Source: Actinomycetes bacterium | GTDB lineage: Bacteria > Actinomycetota > Actinomycetes > Streptosporangiales > Streptosporangiaceae | Assembly (NCBI GenBank): GCA_025964575.1 | Contig: JAOPYO010000012.1 | Coordinates: forward strand, 1 to 34,639 | DNA: 34,639 nucleotides | Direction: 5' to 3' | Shown here: positions 16,659 through 23,210 of the stretch, piece by piece | Numbering within the stretch: position 1 is the first letter of the stretch | Layout: each line of letters opens with the position of its first letter | Position numbers and translations under genes: made by a program | The notes under the pieces: generated by a model | Told to the model about the DNA's origin: nothing | The model's input: only the letters and a program-made list of their open reading frames with translations | Databases searched by the model: none

Positions 16659-17432
16659 ATGTCCCTGCTCGCTCAACTGGTCACCGCGCTCGCGGACGGA
16701 TCGGTCGAGGTGGTCGACCTGACCGCTCCGCTGTCCGAGGCCACGCCGATCCTGCAACTGCCCGAGCCGTTCGCCAATACCGTGAACTTCTCCCTGCGCG
16801 AGATCAGCCGGTATGACGACCGTGGCCCGGCGTGGTACTGGAACGACATCATCACCGGCGAACACACCGGGACCCACTTCGACGCACCGGTCCACTGGAT
16901 CACCGGCCGCGACGGCGAGGACATCTCCCAGGTCGCGCCACGCCGGCTGGTGGCCCCCGCGGTGGTCCTGGACGAGGCCGCCCGAGTCGCCGCCGACCCC
17001 GACTTCCTCCTGACCATCGACCACGTGCGGGAATGGGAGAAGAGCAACGGCCCGCTGCCCGACGGCGGCTGGCTGCTGTACCGCACCGGGTGGGACGCCC
17101 GCTCCGGCGATCAGGAAGAGTTCCTCAACGCGGACGAGACCGGTCCGCACACGCCCGGTATCGCTCCGGAGTGCGCACGCTGGCTGGCCGAGGAGACGCC
17201 GATCATCGGAATCGGCGTGGAGACCGTCGGCACCGACGCCGGTGCCGCCCACGGGTTCGACCCGCCGTTCCCGTGCCATTCCTACTTCCTGGGCGCGGAC
17301 AAGTACGGCCTGACCCAGCTGCGCAACCTTGACCGGCTGCCGCCACGCGGTGCCGTCCTGATCGCGTCCCCGCTGCCGATCGTCGGTGGTTCGGGCAGTC
17401 CGGCGCGTGTCCTGGCCCTGGTCGAGCGTTGA
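16659..17432 (+). CDS. Metal-dependent cyclase/amidohydrolase (kynurenine formamidase/isatin hydrolase fold)
   Basis: 257 residues of the 'Cyclase' family (pfam04199). The diagnostic metal site HTGTHFDAPVH is at residues 69-79. Other blocks are VEVVDLTAPLSEATPILQLP and GVETVGTDAGAAH. Characterised members hydrolyse N-formylkynurenine or cyclic amides such as isatin, using a divalent metal. The ATG at 16659 is chosen because GGGAGGAA directly precedes it, although the frame is open 48 nt further up. The gene overlaps a TPP-enzyme gene by 4 nt, so the two are co-translated and likely catalyse successive steps. A hydrolase producing a 2-keto acid followed by a TPP-dependent decarboxylase would fit, but the substrate is not readable. 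Confidence 0.9.
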   Translation: MSLLAQLVTALADGSVEVVDLTAPLSEATPILQLPEPFANTVNFSLREISRYDDRGPAWYWNDIITGEHTGTHFDAPVHWITGRDGEDISQVAPRRLVAPAVVLDEAARVAADPDFLLTIDHVREWEKSNGPLPDGGWLLYRTGWDARSGDQEEFLNADETGPHTPGIAPECARWLAEETPIIGIGVETVGTDAGAAHGFDPPFPCHSYFLGADKYGLTQLRNLDRLPPRGAVLIASPLPIVGGSGSPARVLALVER

Positions 17433-19063
17433 TCGTCGCGGAGGCGGTGGGGACCGCCCTCGCCGGGCTCGGCGCCGACACGGTCTTCGGGGTCGTCGGC
17501 AGCGGCAACTTCCATGTCACCAACGCCATGGTGGCCCACGGTGCGCGGTTCGTCGCGGCCCGGCACGAGGGCGGCGCCGCGACCATGGCCGACGCGTACG
17601 CTCGCGTGAGCGGCGGTGTCGGCGTGCTCTCGGTGCACCAGGGCCCCGGTCTGACCAACGCGCTGACCGGGATCACCGAGGCCGCCAAGAGCCGTACGCC
17701 GTTGCTGGTCCTGGCCGCGGACGTCGCCGCCTCCGCTGTGCACTCCAACTTCCGCATCGACCAGGCGGCATTGGCCAGAGCCGTCGGAGCGGTCCCGGAA
17801 CGGATCCATTCCTCCGCGACCACGCTGGCCGATGTGACCCGTGCCTGGCGTACGGCGGTGGGAGAGCGCCGCACGGTGCTGCTCAGCCTGCCCTTGGATG
17901 TTCAGGCCGCCACCTTTGCCGGCCCGGTGACGGTTCCGGAGATCACAGCCCCGCGCGCGTCGGCGGCGGAGGTCGGTCCGCTGGCCGATGCGCTGGCCGA
18001 GGCCCGGCGACCGGTGTTCCTGGCCGGCCGGGGTGCCCGAGGCGCGCGCGAACCGCTCCGGAGGCTGGCCGAGCGTACGGGTGCGCTGCTCGCCACCTCC
18101 GCGGTCTCGCGCGGACTGTTCCGCGGTGACCCCTTCGACCTCGACGTGAGCGGTGGCTTCGCCTCCCCGATCGCGGCCGAGCTGATCCACGACGCCGATC
18201 TCCTCATCGGCTGGGGCTGCTCCCTGAACATGTGGACACTGCGTCACGGCACCCTGGTCGGCGACGACACAACGGTCGTCCAGGTGGACCTGGAACCCCA
18301 GGCACTCGGCGCGCATCGCCCCGTCCAGCTGGGACTGGTCGGAGACGTGGCCGAGACCGCACGGGCCGCCGAGGCCGAACTCGCCCGCCGTGATCACGCC
18401 TCCGAGGGCTACCGCTCCCCCGACCTGGCCGCACGACTCACCCGCGAACTCCGCTGGCGCGACGTGCCGTACGAGGACGACTCCGACGACTCCCGCATCG
18501 ACCCTCGAACGCTCTCGATCGCCCTGAACGAACTGCTTCCCCGGGAACGTACGGTCGCCGTCGACTCCGGCAACTTCATGGGCTACCCGGCCATGTACCT
18601 GGACGTTCCCGACGCCGACGGGCTCGTCTTCACCCAGGCGTTCCAGTCGATCGGGCTGGGCCTGTCCACCTCCATCGGAGCGGCGATCGCCCGCCCCGAC
18701 CGGCTGACCGTGGCCGCCCTCGGAGACGGCGGCGCGCTGATGGGGGTCAGCGAGCTGGAGACGGCGGTACGGCTCGGGCTCGGCCTGCTGATCGTGGTCT
18801 ACGACGACGAGGCCTACGGAGCCGAGGTTCACCACTTCGGGCCCGAAGGCCATCCGCTGGACATCGTGACCTTCCCGCCGACCGATCTCGCGGAGATCGG
18901 CCGCGGCTTCGGCTGCGCCGCCGTCACCGTGCGCCGCCGCGGTGACCTGACGGCGGTGACCGACTGGTTGGCCGGACCACGCGACCGGCCGCTGGTCGTG
19001 CACTCCAAGGTGACCACCCACCGAGCCGCCTGGTGGCTGGAGGAGGCCTTCCGGGGCCATTGA
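17429..19063 (+). CDS. Thiamine diphosphate-dependent enzyme (acetolactate synthase/decarboxylase superfamily)
   Basis: 544 residues. TTG start within the 4-nt overlap (TTGA) with the cyclase gene. The pyrimidine-binding domain has GADTVFGVVGSGNFHVTNAM and FVAARHEGGAATMADAYARV with catalytic Glu47. The central domain contains PLADALAEARRPVFLAGRGA, and the PP domain has GDGGALMGVSELETAV (GDG at 432-434). At the end of the TPP motif, where Asn is usual, the sequence reads VVYDDEAYGAE, an Asp-rich variant. It is shorter than biosynthetic acetolactate synthases, and no small IlvN subunit is nearby. It is better read as a catabolic 2-keto acid decarboxylase or ligase working with the cyclase. Family secure, reaction uncertain. 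Confidence 0.9.
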   Translation: MIVAEAVGTALAGLGADTVFGVVGSGNFHVTNAMVAHGARFVAARHEGGAATMADAYARVSGGVGVLSVHQGPGLTNALTGITEAAKSRTPLLVLAADVAASAVHSNFRIDQAALARAVGAVPERIHSSATTLADVTRAWRTAVGERRTVLLSLPLDVQAATFAGPVTVPEITAPRASAAEVGPLADALAEARRPVFLAGRGARGAREPLRRLAERTGALLATSAVSRGLFRGDPFDLDVSGGFASPIAAELIHDADLLIGWGCSLNMWTLRHGTLVGDDTTVVQVDLEPQALGAHRPVQLGLVGDVAETARAAEAELARRDHASEGYRSPDLAARLTRELRWRDVPYEDDSDDSRIDPRTLSIALNELLPRERTVAVDSGNFMGYPAMYLDVPDADGLVFTQAFQSIGLGLSTSIGAAIARPDRLTVAALGDGGALMGVSELETAVRLGLGLLIVVYDDEAYGAEVHHFGPEGHPLDIVTFPPTDLAEIGRGFGCAAVTVRRRGDLTAVTDWLAGPRDRPLVVHSKVTTHRAAWWLEEAFRGH

Positions 19064-19094
19064 GAACCCGCGGCAAGCAACGAACCCGACCACC

Positions 19095-19114
19095 CCGGCG
19101 GCGATCGCCACCGG
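19095..19114 (+). terminator. Possible terminator palindrome after the TPP-enzyme gene
   Basis: A 20-bp near-perfect palindrome (one mismatched pair) centred on GGCGATCGCC, 32 nt after the stop. Without a loop it would fold less well than the other terminators here. Confidence 0.3.
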
Positions 19115-19156
19115 AACCCGCCTCACTACGCCTCTCGGCGCGGATGCCCGCTCATG

Positions 19157-19510
19157 TCAGTGCTGATGGTGATTGTGGTAGTGATGGTTGCTCGAGTTGT
19201 CGTTCGAGTGACTGTTCGTGTCAATGTCGATATCGCTGTGGCCTTTGTTGTTTTTGTGGGAAGTGTTCGTACTGGCAGGCGCTGTGGGAACCGCCGCCAC
19301 CGTTGGGGTCGCCGCCACCGTTTTAGCCACCGTTACCGTCGCCGTCGGAGTAGGCGCCTGTGCCGCGCGTGCGGTGGGTTGTGTGAAGGCGAAGCCGGCC
19401 AGGGCGGGGATGAGCGCGAGCCCCATCGCGAGACCTACGGCGATGAAGGAATATCTAGGCGATCTGCGGAAGGCTTGAATGACGTCAGCTGGCATTATCG
19501 GATCTTTCAT
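19157..19510 (-). CDS. Small exported or membrane-anchored protein with His/Asn-rich tail
   Basis: 117 residues, not matched to any family I know. A positively charged N-terminus (FRRSPRYS) is followed by a hydrophobic segment (FIAVGLAMGLALIPALAGFAF) ending in ARAAQA, which could be a signal peptidase site. A Thr/Ala/Pro/Val-rich stretch follows, then an unusual tail of about 33 residues rich in His, Asn, Ser and Asp (GHSDIDIDTNSHSNDNSS, then HHYHNHHQH). Ten or so histidines at the end suggest metal binding outside the membrane. No good ribosome-binding site is seen before either ATG (19510 or 19495). Third codon positions in the tail are mixed, so AT content is higher than in neighbours. The plus-strand frames opposite give implausible proteins. 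Confidence 0.6.
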   Translation of the reverse strand: MKDPIMPADVIQAFRRSPRYSFIAVGLAMGLALIPALAGFAFTQPTARAAQAPTPTATVTVAKTVAATPTVAAVPTAPASTNTSHKNNKGHSDIDIDTNSHSNDNSSNHHYHNHHQH

Positions 19511-19797
19511 CTATGGGACATTTGACCTATGGATTGACACCTGCCGGATGCACGCGGCCACTGAGGACGTTATCAGCGATCACAGGGGCGGAACCCATGA
19601 CCGCCACCAACAGACATTCCAGTAAGTGTTAATAACTTGATAAATTGAATCCGGGGTCTACTACCGGGCCGCCGCCGGTTCAAGAAGATCCACTCCATGA
19701 CGAGGAGTGCCCTCCTTTCCCACCCTCAGGTCAAGACTGATGTGATTGAGGCGGGGGTAGGTCGGTCAATGATTCGGCGGTAAACGGGGGATGAAGG

Positions 19798-20865
19798 ATG
19801 AAAAACGAGATCGACGAGAACAGACTCGAGGAGTTCATGGGCCGGATGATCGGCTACATGACCGGGAGCGCCGTCTGCTACGGCATCTGGCTGGGGGACG
19901 AACTGGGGCTGTACCGGGGACTGGCCGAGGCGGGGCCGACGTCCGCGGGAGCACTCGCCAAGTCCACCGGCTGCCATCCCCGCCTGGTCCGGGAATGGCT
20001 GGACGGCCAGGCGGCCGCCGACCTGGTGCAGTATGAGGAGGACACCGACACCTACATGCTCAGCCCGGAAGCGACACTGGCGCTGGCCGATGACACGTCC
20101 CCGGTGTTCACGGCCAGGGCCATGAATGCGCTCGGCTCGTTCTTCATGGACATCGACAAGGCCAAAACCGCGTTTCGCGGCAATGGCGCACTCGCCTGGG
20201 GAGAGCACCATCCGTTGCTGTTCCATGGCACGGAGTGGCTCTTCCGCACGGGTTATCGCACCTACCTGCCCAATGAGTGGATCCCTGCTCTCGAGGGCGT
20301 CAAGGCCAAACTGGAGGCAGGAGCCAAGGTCGCCGATGTCGGATGCGGTCATGGCGCCTCGGTGGTGGTCATGGCGGAGGCCTTCCCGAACTCACGCTTC
20401 GTCGGCTTCGACTACCACCGGCCCTCCATCGAAACCGCCATAGAGCGGGCCGAAGAGGCAGGTGTGCAAGGTCGGGCGACCTTCGAACTGACGACGGCAA
20501 AGGACTACCCGGGGCGCTTCGACCTGATCTGCTTTTTCGACTGCCTGCACGACATGGGGGACCCGGTCGGAGTCGCCTCCTACGCGCTCGAGCACCTCGA
20601 ACCCGACGGCACAGTGCTCTTGGTCGAGCCGTTCGCGCTCGACAGCAGGGCGGCCAACCTGGAGGACAACCCCATGGCCGCCCTGCTGTACAACGCCTCA
20701 TCCTCGATCTGCGTCCCGAACTCACTGTCCCAGGAGGTCGGCCTCGGGCTGGGCGCCCAAGCCGGCGAGGAACGGCTGCGTGAGGTGTTCCAAGCCGCCG
20801 GTTTCACACGCTTCCGCCGGGCTGCCCAAACTCCGCTCAACCTCATCCTGGAGGCCAAGCCCTGA
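19798..20865 (+). CDS. Class I SAM methyltransferase with N-terminal winged-helix domain (Rv2258c-like)
   Basis: 355 residues. An N-terminal winged-helix/dimerisation domain (GELGLYRGLAEAG-type stretch, then TSAGALAKSTGCHPRLVREWLDGQ) precedes a Rossmann methyltransferase with SAM motif I VADVGCGHGASVVVMAEAFP, FVGFDYHRPSIETA, FDLICFFDCLHDMGDPVGVA and PDGTVLLVEPFA. The architecture matches Rv2258c of Mycobacterium tuberculosis and many actinobacterial paralogues of unknown substrate; the helical domain is structural rather than DNA-binding in that family. The ATG at 19798 has GGGGG about 7 nt upstream. No partner gene is adjacent; upstream lies the divergent His-rich protein gene. Confidence 0.92.
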   Translation: MKNEIDENRLEEFMGRMIGYMTGSAVCYGIWLGDELGLYRGLAEAGPTSAGALAKSTGCHPRLVREWLDGQAAADLVQYEEDTDTYMLSPEATLALADDTSPVFTARAMNALGSFFMDIDKAKTAFRGNGALAWGEHHPLLFHGTEWLFRTGYRTYLPNEWIPALEGVKAKLEAGAKVADVGCGHGASVVVMAEAFPNSRFVGFDYHRPSIETAIERAEEAGVQGRATFELTTAKDYPGRFDLICFFDCLHDMGDPVGVASYALEHLEPDGTVLLVEPFALDSRAANLEDNPMAALLYNASSSICVPNSLSQEVGLGLGAQAGEERLREVFQAAGFTRFRRAAQTPLNLILEAKP

Positions 20866-21138
20866 CGGGCCTGGACCCGTGGCCCAAGTGCCGCCGTACC
20901 TGGACGGTCCTCGATGTGAGGAACGGTAAAGGCCGACGGTCCAACGCCGCCCCAGCAGCCAGCACAACCGTCGCACCCGACGAAGCTCTTCATCGCTCTC
21001 CTCAGGCGCAGTGGATCTCGTACGCCTGTTTGACGCGACATAGGTGCCAATAGTTGGCGAAAGTGGAGAGCGAAGATCAGAGCTCGGATGGGGCACGGTC
21101 AAACATGCCCTCACATGTGACAGAGCCGACGTGCTCTT
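20866..21138. other. Intergenic stretch, nothing convincing
   Basis: 273 nt between the methyltransferase and the Pro-rich microprotein. A short stem (20865-20869 with 20876-20880) overlapping the methyltransferase stop is a weak terminator candidate. Open frames here show no recognisable protein. Confidence 0.4.
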
Positions 21139-21273
21139 CTACGGAACCGGTTCCGGTGTCGGCCTCGGCGGTTCCGGCTCTGGTGGAGCGGGAGTCGGTA
21201 TGGGCTCCGGAACCGGCGACGGGTCTGGGACAGGTGGTATCGGCGACGGTTCTGGCAGCGGAGGAACAGTCAT
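21139..21273 (-). CDS. 44-residue Pro/Glu-rich microprotein
   Basis: Encodes a peptide made almost wholly of Pro, Glu, Val, Ile, Asp, Ser and Thr, with a PxP rhythm (MTVPPLPEPSPIPPVPDPSP at the start, PPRPTPEPVP at the end). A strong AGGAGG site (21279-21284 on the minus strand) lies 5 nt before the ATG, which supports real translation better than length alone. There is no signal peptide or hydrophobic segment; such a sequence would be extended (polyproline-like) and cytoplasmic or a linker-like protein. The Gly/Ser-rich frame on the opposite strand is a by-product of the same repetitive DNA. Function unknown. Confidence 0.6.
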   Translation of the reverse strand: MTVPPLPEPSPIPPVPDPSPVPEPIPTPAPPEPEPPRPTPEPVP

Positions 21274-21375
21274 CACAACCTCCTCGAGGAGACGCGTCCG
21301 TAGGTGGCTGATCCTTCCCCACTGTGGCGAGCCAAACGCCCCGGCATCCGTCCAGCGCCTCACTCATCCTGGAAT

Positions 21376-21894
21376 TCAGGATGAGTGAGGCGCGATCAAC
21401 ACATGTGCACGCGGGACAATCGCCCCTTGCCCATCCGCCAGCTCGACACCGAGGAAGCCCGCGCACACCACCGGACGTCCCCGTACAAACGATGACGACC
21501 AGCACCACCGCACGGTGCCTGTTTCGACGCCGGCATTGTCGACCACGACCTCGAACCAGCCGAACGTATCGAAGTCCGCGCGGTACAAAGACAACCATTC
21601 CCCGGCAGCGTCGCGATGAAGATCAAGGTCGCGCAAAGGCCTGACATGACGGAGCACAACCTCTGCTACGGAGACACGGACGTGGCGGTGACACCTGGCC
21701 GCAACTGGGCATGTCCACGGTGACCATCGACATGGGAACCGGATCGCGTTGGAGACGAGCTCGGTCGCGACCAGCGCCGAGCTGTCGATGAGGTCGGCCA
21801 TCTGCCACTCGGTCAGGGCCTTTCTGAGCAGGACGCGGTGGCGACGGCCGCCTCGGGAACCGGCTTGTGAGGCCAGTGCTGCACCCTGCGCCAC
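21376..21894 (-). pseudogene. Decayed ORF with a serine-kinase/anti-sigma-type ATPase start
   Basis: The first 50 residues (RRHRVLLRKALTEWQMADLI, then DSSALVATELVSNAIRF) match the N-box region of RsbW-like HATPase_c_2 proteins, common in actinomycetes. After the N-box the expected continuation is lost: the frame becomes Cys/Arg/Pro-rich, while a neighbouring frame reads PMSMVTVDM, suggesting a frameshift near nt 21740. No G1 or G2 ATP-binding boxes follow. The last 90 residues (DLDLHRDAAGEWLSLYRADF onwards) look protein-like but unfamiliar and may belong to a second fused or broken gene. Best treated as a remnant. Confidence 0.45.
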
Positions 21895-21912
21895 CAGATG
21901 GAGTTAGGTGCG

Positions 21913-22599
21913 TCAGGTGACGCGCAGTCCGCCGTCTACGAACAAGTCGAGGGCGTTGACGCCGGTGTTGCGGAGAAGGAAGTCGGTGGCGTCGACGATC
22001 TCCGTCGTCGTCACGAGGCGTCCGATAGGGGTACGCGGTACGTGGGGGTGATCGGGCACGTCGCGCCACTTCAGGCTGTCTCCCACCACGCCCGCGTGGA
22101 TTGCGTTGACGCGGTGGGGCGCGATCTCCACGGCCAGGGTTTTCACCAGACCGGTGACACCTCCGTTGATGGCGGTCACCATGGTGGAACCGGGGTAGGG
22201 GCGTTCCTTGGCCAGGCCGCCGAAGAGCACGACCGACGCGCCGGGGGTGAACCGGTCCCGCAGGGCTCGCACGGTCTCGGTGTAGCCGACCAGTTTGATG
22301 GTCACGGTTTGGATGGCCTCGGCGATATCGAAGTCCGCGAGGGAGTTGACGCTTTGTTCGATGGCGCTGATCACCAGGTTGTCGACCTCGCGCACATCGG
22401 CGAGTGCGGCGGCGATCGTCTCCGGCCGCGACAGGTCAACGGCCAGGCCTCGGGTCGTGCCGCCGATTTCGGTGGCCACGGTGTCGGCGCGCTCCGTGGT
22501 GCGGCTGGTAATGATGACGGTATCGCCGCGGTCAGCGAGTCGCTGCGCTAAAGCGCGGCCCAGTCCGCTGCTTCCTCCGACGATGATCGAGGTGGTCAC
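21913..22599 (-). CDS. Short-chain dehydrogenase/reductase family protein lacking the YxxxK motif
   Basis: 228 residues from the GTG at 22599, which has AAGGGA 9-10 nt upstream and leads straight into the nucleotide-binding strand (TTSIIVGGSSGLGRALAQRL). The frame is open to an ATG at 22647, but the extra residues do not fit the fold. The Rossmann fold is complete: GGSSGLGR, DLSRPETIAAAL and the C-terminal DLFVDGGLRVT. Where YxxxK is expected the sequence reads YPGSTMVTAINGGVTGLVKT, so the classical catalytic Tyr-x-x-x-Lys is absent. Similar actinobacterial proteins exist; they may use another residue or act as binding proteins. It lies among degraded genes but appears intact itself. Confidence 0.88.
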   Translation of the reverse strand: MTTSIIVGGSSGLGRALAQRLADRGDTVIITSRTTERADTVATEIGGTTRGLAVDLSRPETIAAALADVREVDNLVISAIEQSVNSLADFDIAEAIQTVTIKLVGYTETVRALRDRFTPGASVVLFGGLAKERPYPGSTMVTAINGGVTGLVKTLAVEIAPHRVNAIHAGVVGDSLKWRDVPDHPHVPRTPIGRLVTTTEIVDATDFLLRNTGVNALDLFVDGGLRVT

Positions 22600-22660
22600 G
22601 ATCCAATGGTCCCTTCGGGTCGACAGGCAGCTGATAAGGAATTCCACACAAGCGAATTAA

Positions 22661-22900
22661 TTGGTGGCGCAGCTGGACTGGTCCACTCCGGCGGCGCACG
22701 GCCTCAGAACCCAAGCCGCATCGCCCACCAGTTCAAAGCCGGTGAAGCCATTCTGCCGCGCGGTGGACGGGCGGATCGTGCTCGCCGTTGACGTCAGCAA
22801 CTGGCTGTGGCCGGACGCTTCCACCAGCGCGGAGCGACTGTTCTGCCACACCTACGGGCGGCGCAAGAGACGGCCCAGATGATCCTGGGATGGCCCTGGT
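22661..22900 (+). pseudogene. IS701-like transposase fragment
   Basis: The frame reads DGRIVLAVDVSNWLWPDAST followed by SAERLFCHTYGR, the conserved first DDE-Asp block of IS701-type actinobacterial transposases (usual form VLAVDVSxWLRPDAxTSPxRLFCHVYGR). After a frameshift, TAQMILGWPW continues the same family pattern up to a stop near 22900. The N-terminal and C-terminal parts of the roughly 400-residue enzyme are absent, and no terminal inverted repeats were found. It is a relic of an insertion. Confidence 0.75.
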
Positions 22901-23210
22901 GATGCCACCATCGACGTTACTCCACCGGGCGAGGCCATCATCGAAGCAGGCTGGCGGGAAGTCCGCGCTGATGGACGCGTACGCACGGAGTTGCTGGATG
23001 CGGCATACGCGGGCTTGCGCGATGAGGGGCGACATCGCTGTGCGCGCACGAGAGGCCATCTGCACCGTCCAGTGACTATTCGCCCCGCTCTCCCAGAGAA
23101 CTCGCCGACGCCGTCCGCGATCGCGGCGCCCGGCAGGGGGTATGAGATGAAATGCGCGACCTTACGGCCGTGCCGGCTTCCCCGCTCGCAGACGAACGTG
23201 GAGGCCGAGC
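22901..23210 (+). other. Stretch between transposase relic and primase gene
   Basis: About 310 nt. One frame reads GEAIIEAGWREVRADGRVRT continuing to LLDAAYAGLRDEG, which looks like helical protein but belongs to no family I recognise and has no convincing start. It may be debris from the same insertion event. GTGGAGG at about 23200 provides a weak ribosome-binding site for the primase-like gene. Confidence 0.35.

Noticed and set aside
16466..16660. Minus-strand frame ending HSMALSIIAARLERAAS
   Set aside because: Protein-like end, but no start with a ribosome-binding site and it covers the cyclase promoter region.
17282..19126. Long minus-strand open frame opposite the TPP-enzyme gene
   Set aside because: No recognisable domain and low-complexity composition; the plus strand encodes a motif-complete enzyme.
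19154..19525. Plus-strand frame with Val-rich start (MSVLMVIVVVMVARVVVRVT)
   Set aside because: Its Val run is the complement of the His/Asn codons of the minus-strand exported protein, which has a sensible signal segment and linker.
21044..21388. Plus-strand Gly/Ser-rich 114-residue frame
   Set aside because: Complement of the Pro-rich microprotein; no ribosome-binding site as good as the AGGAGG on the minus strand.
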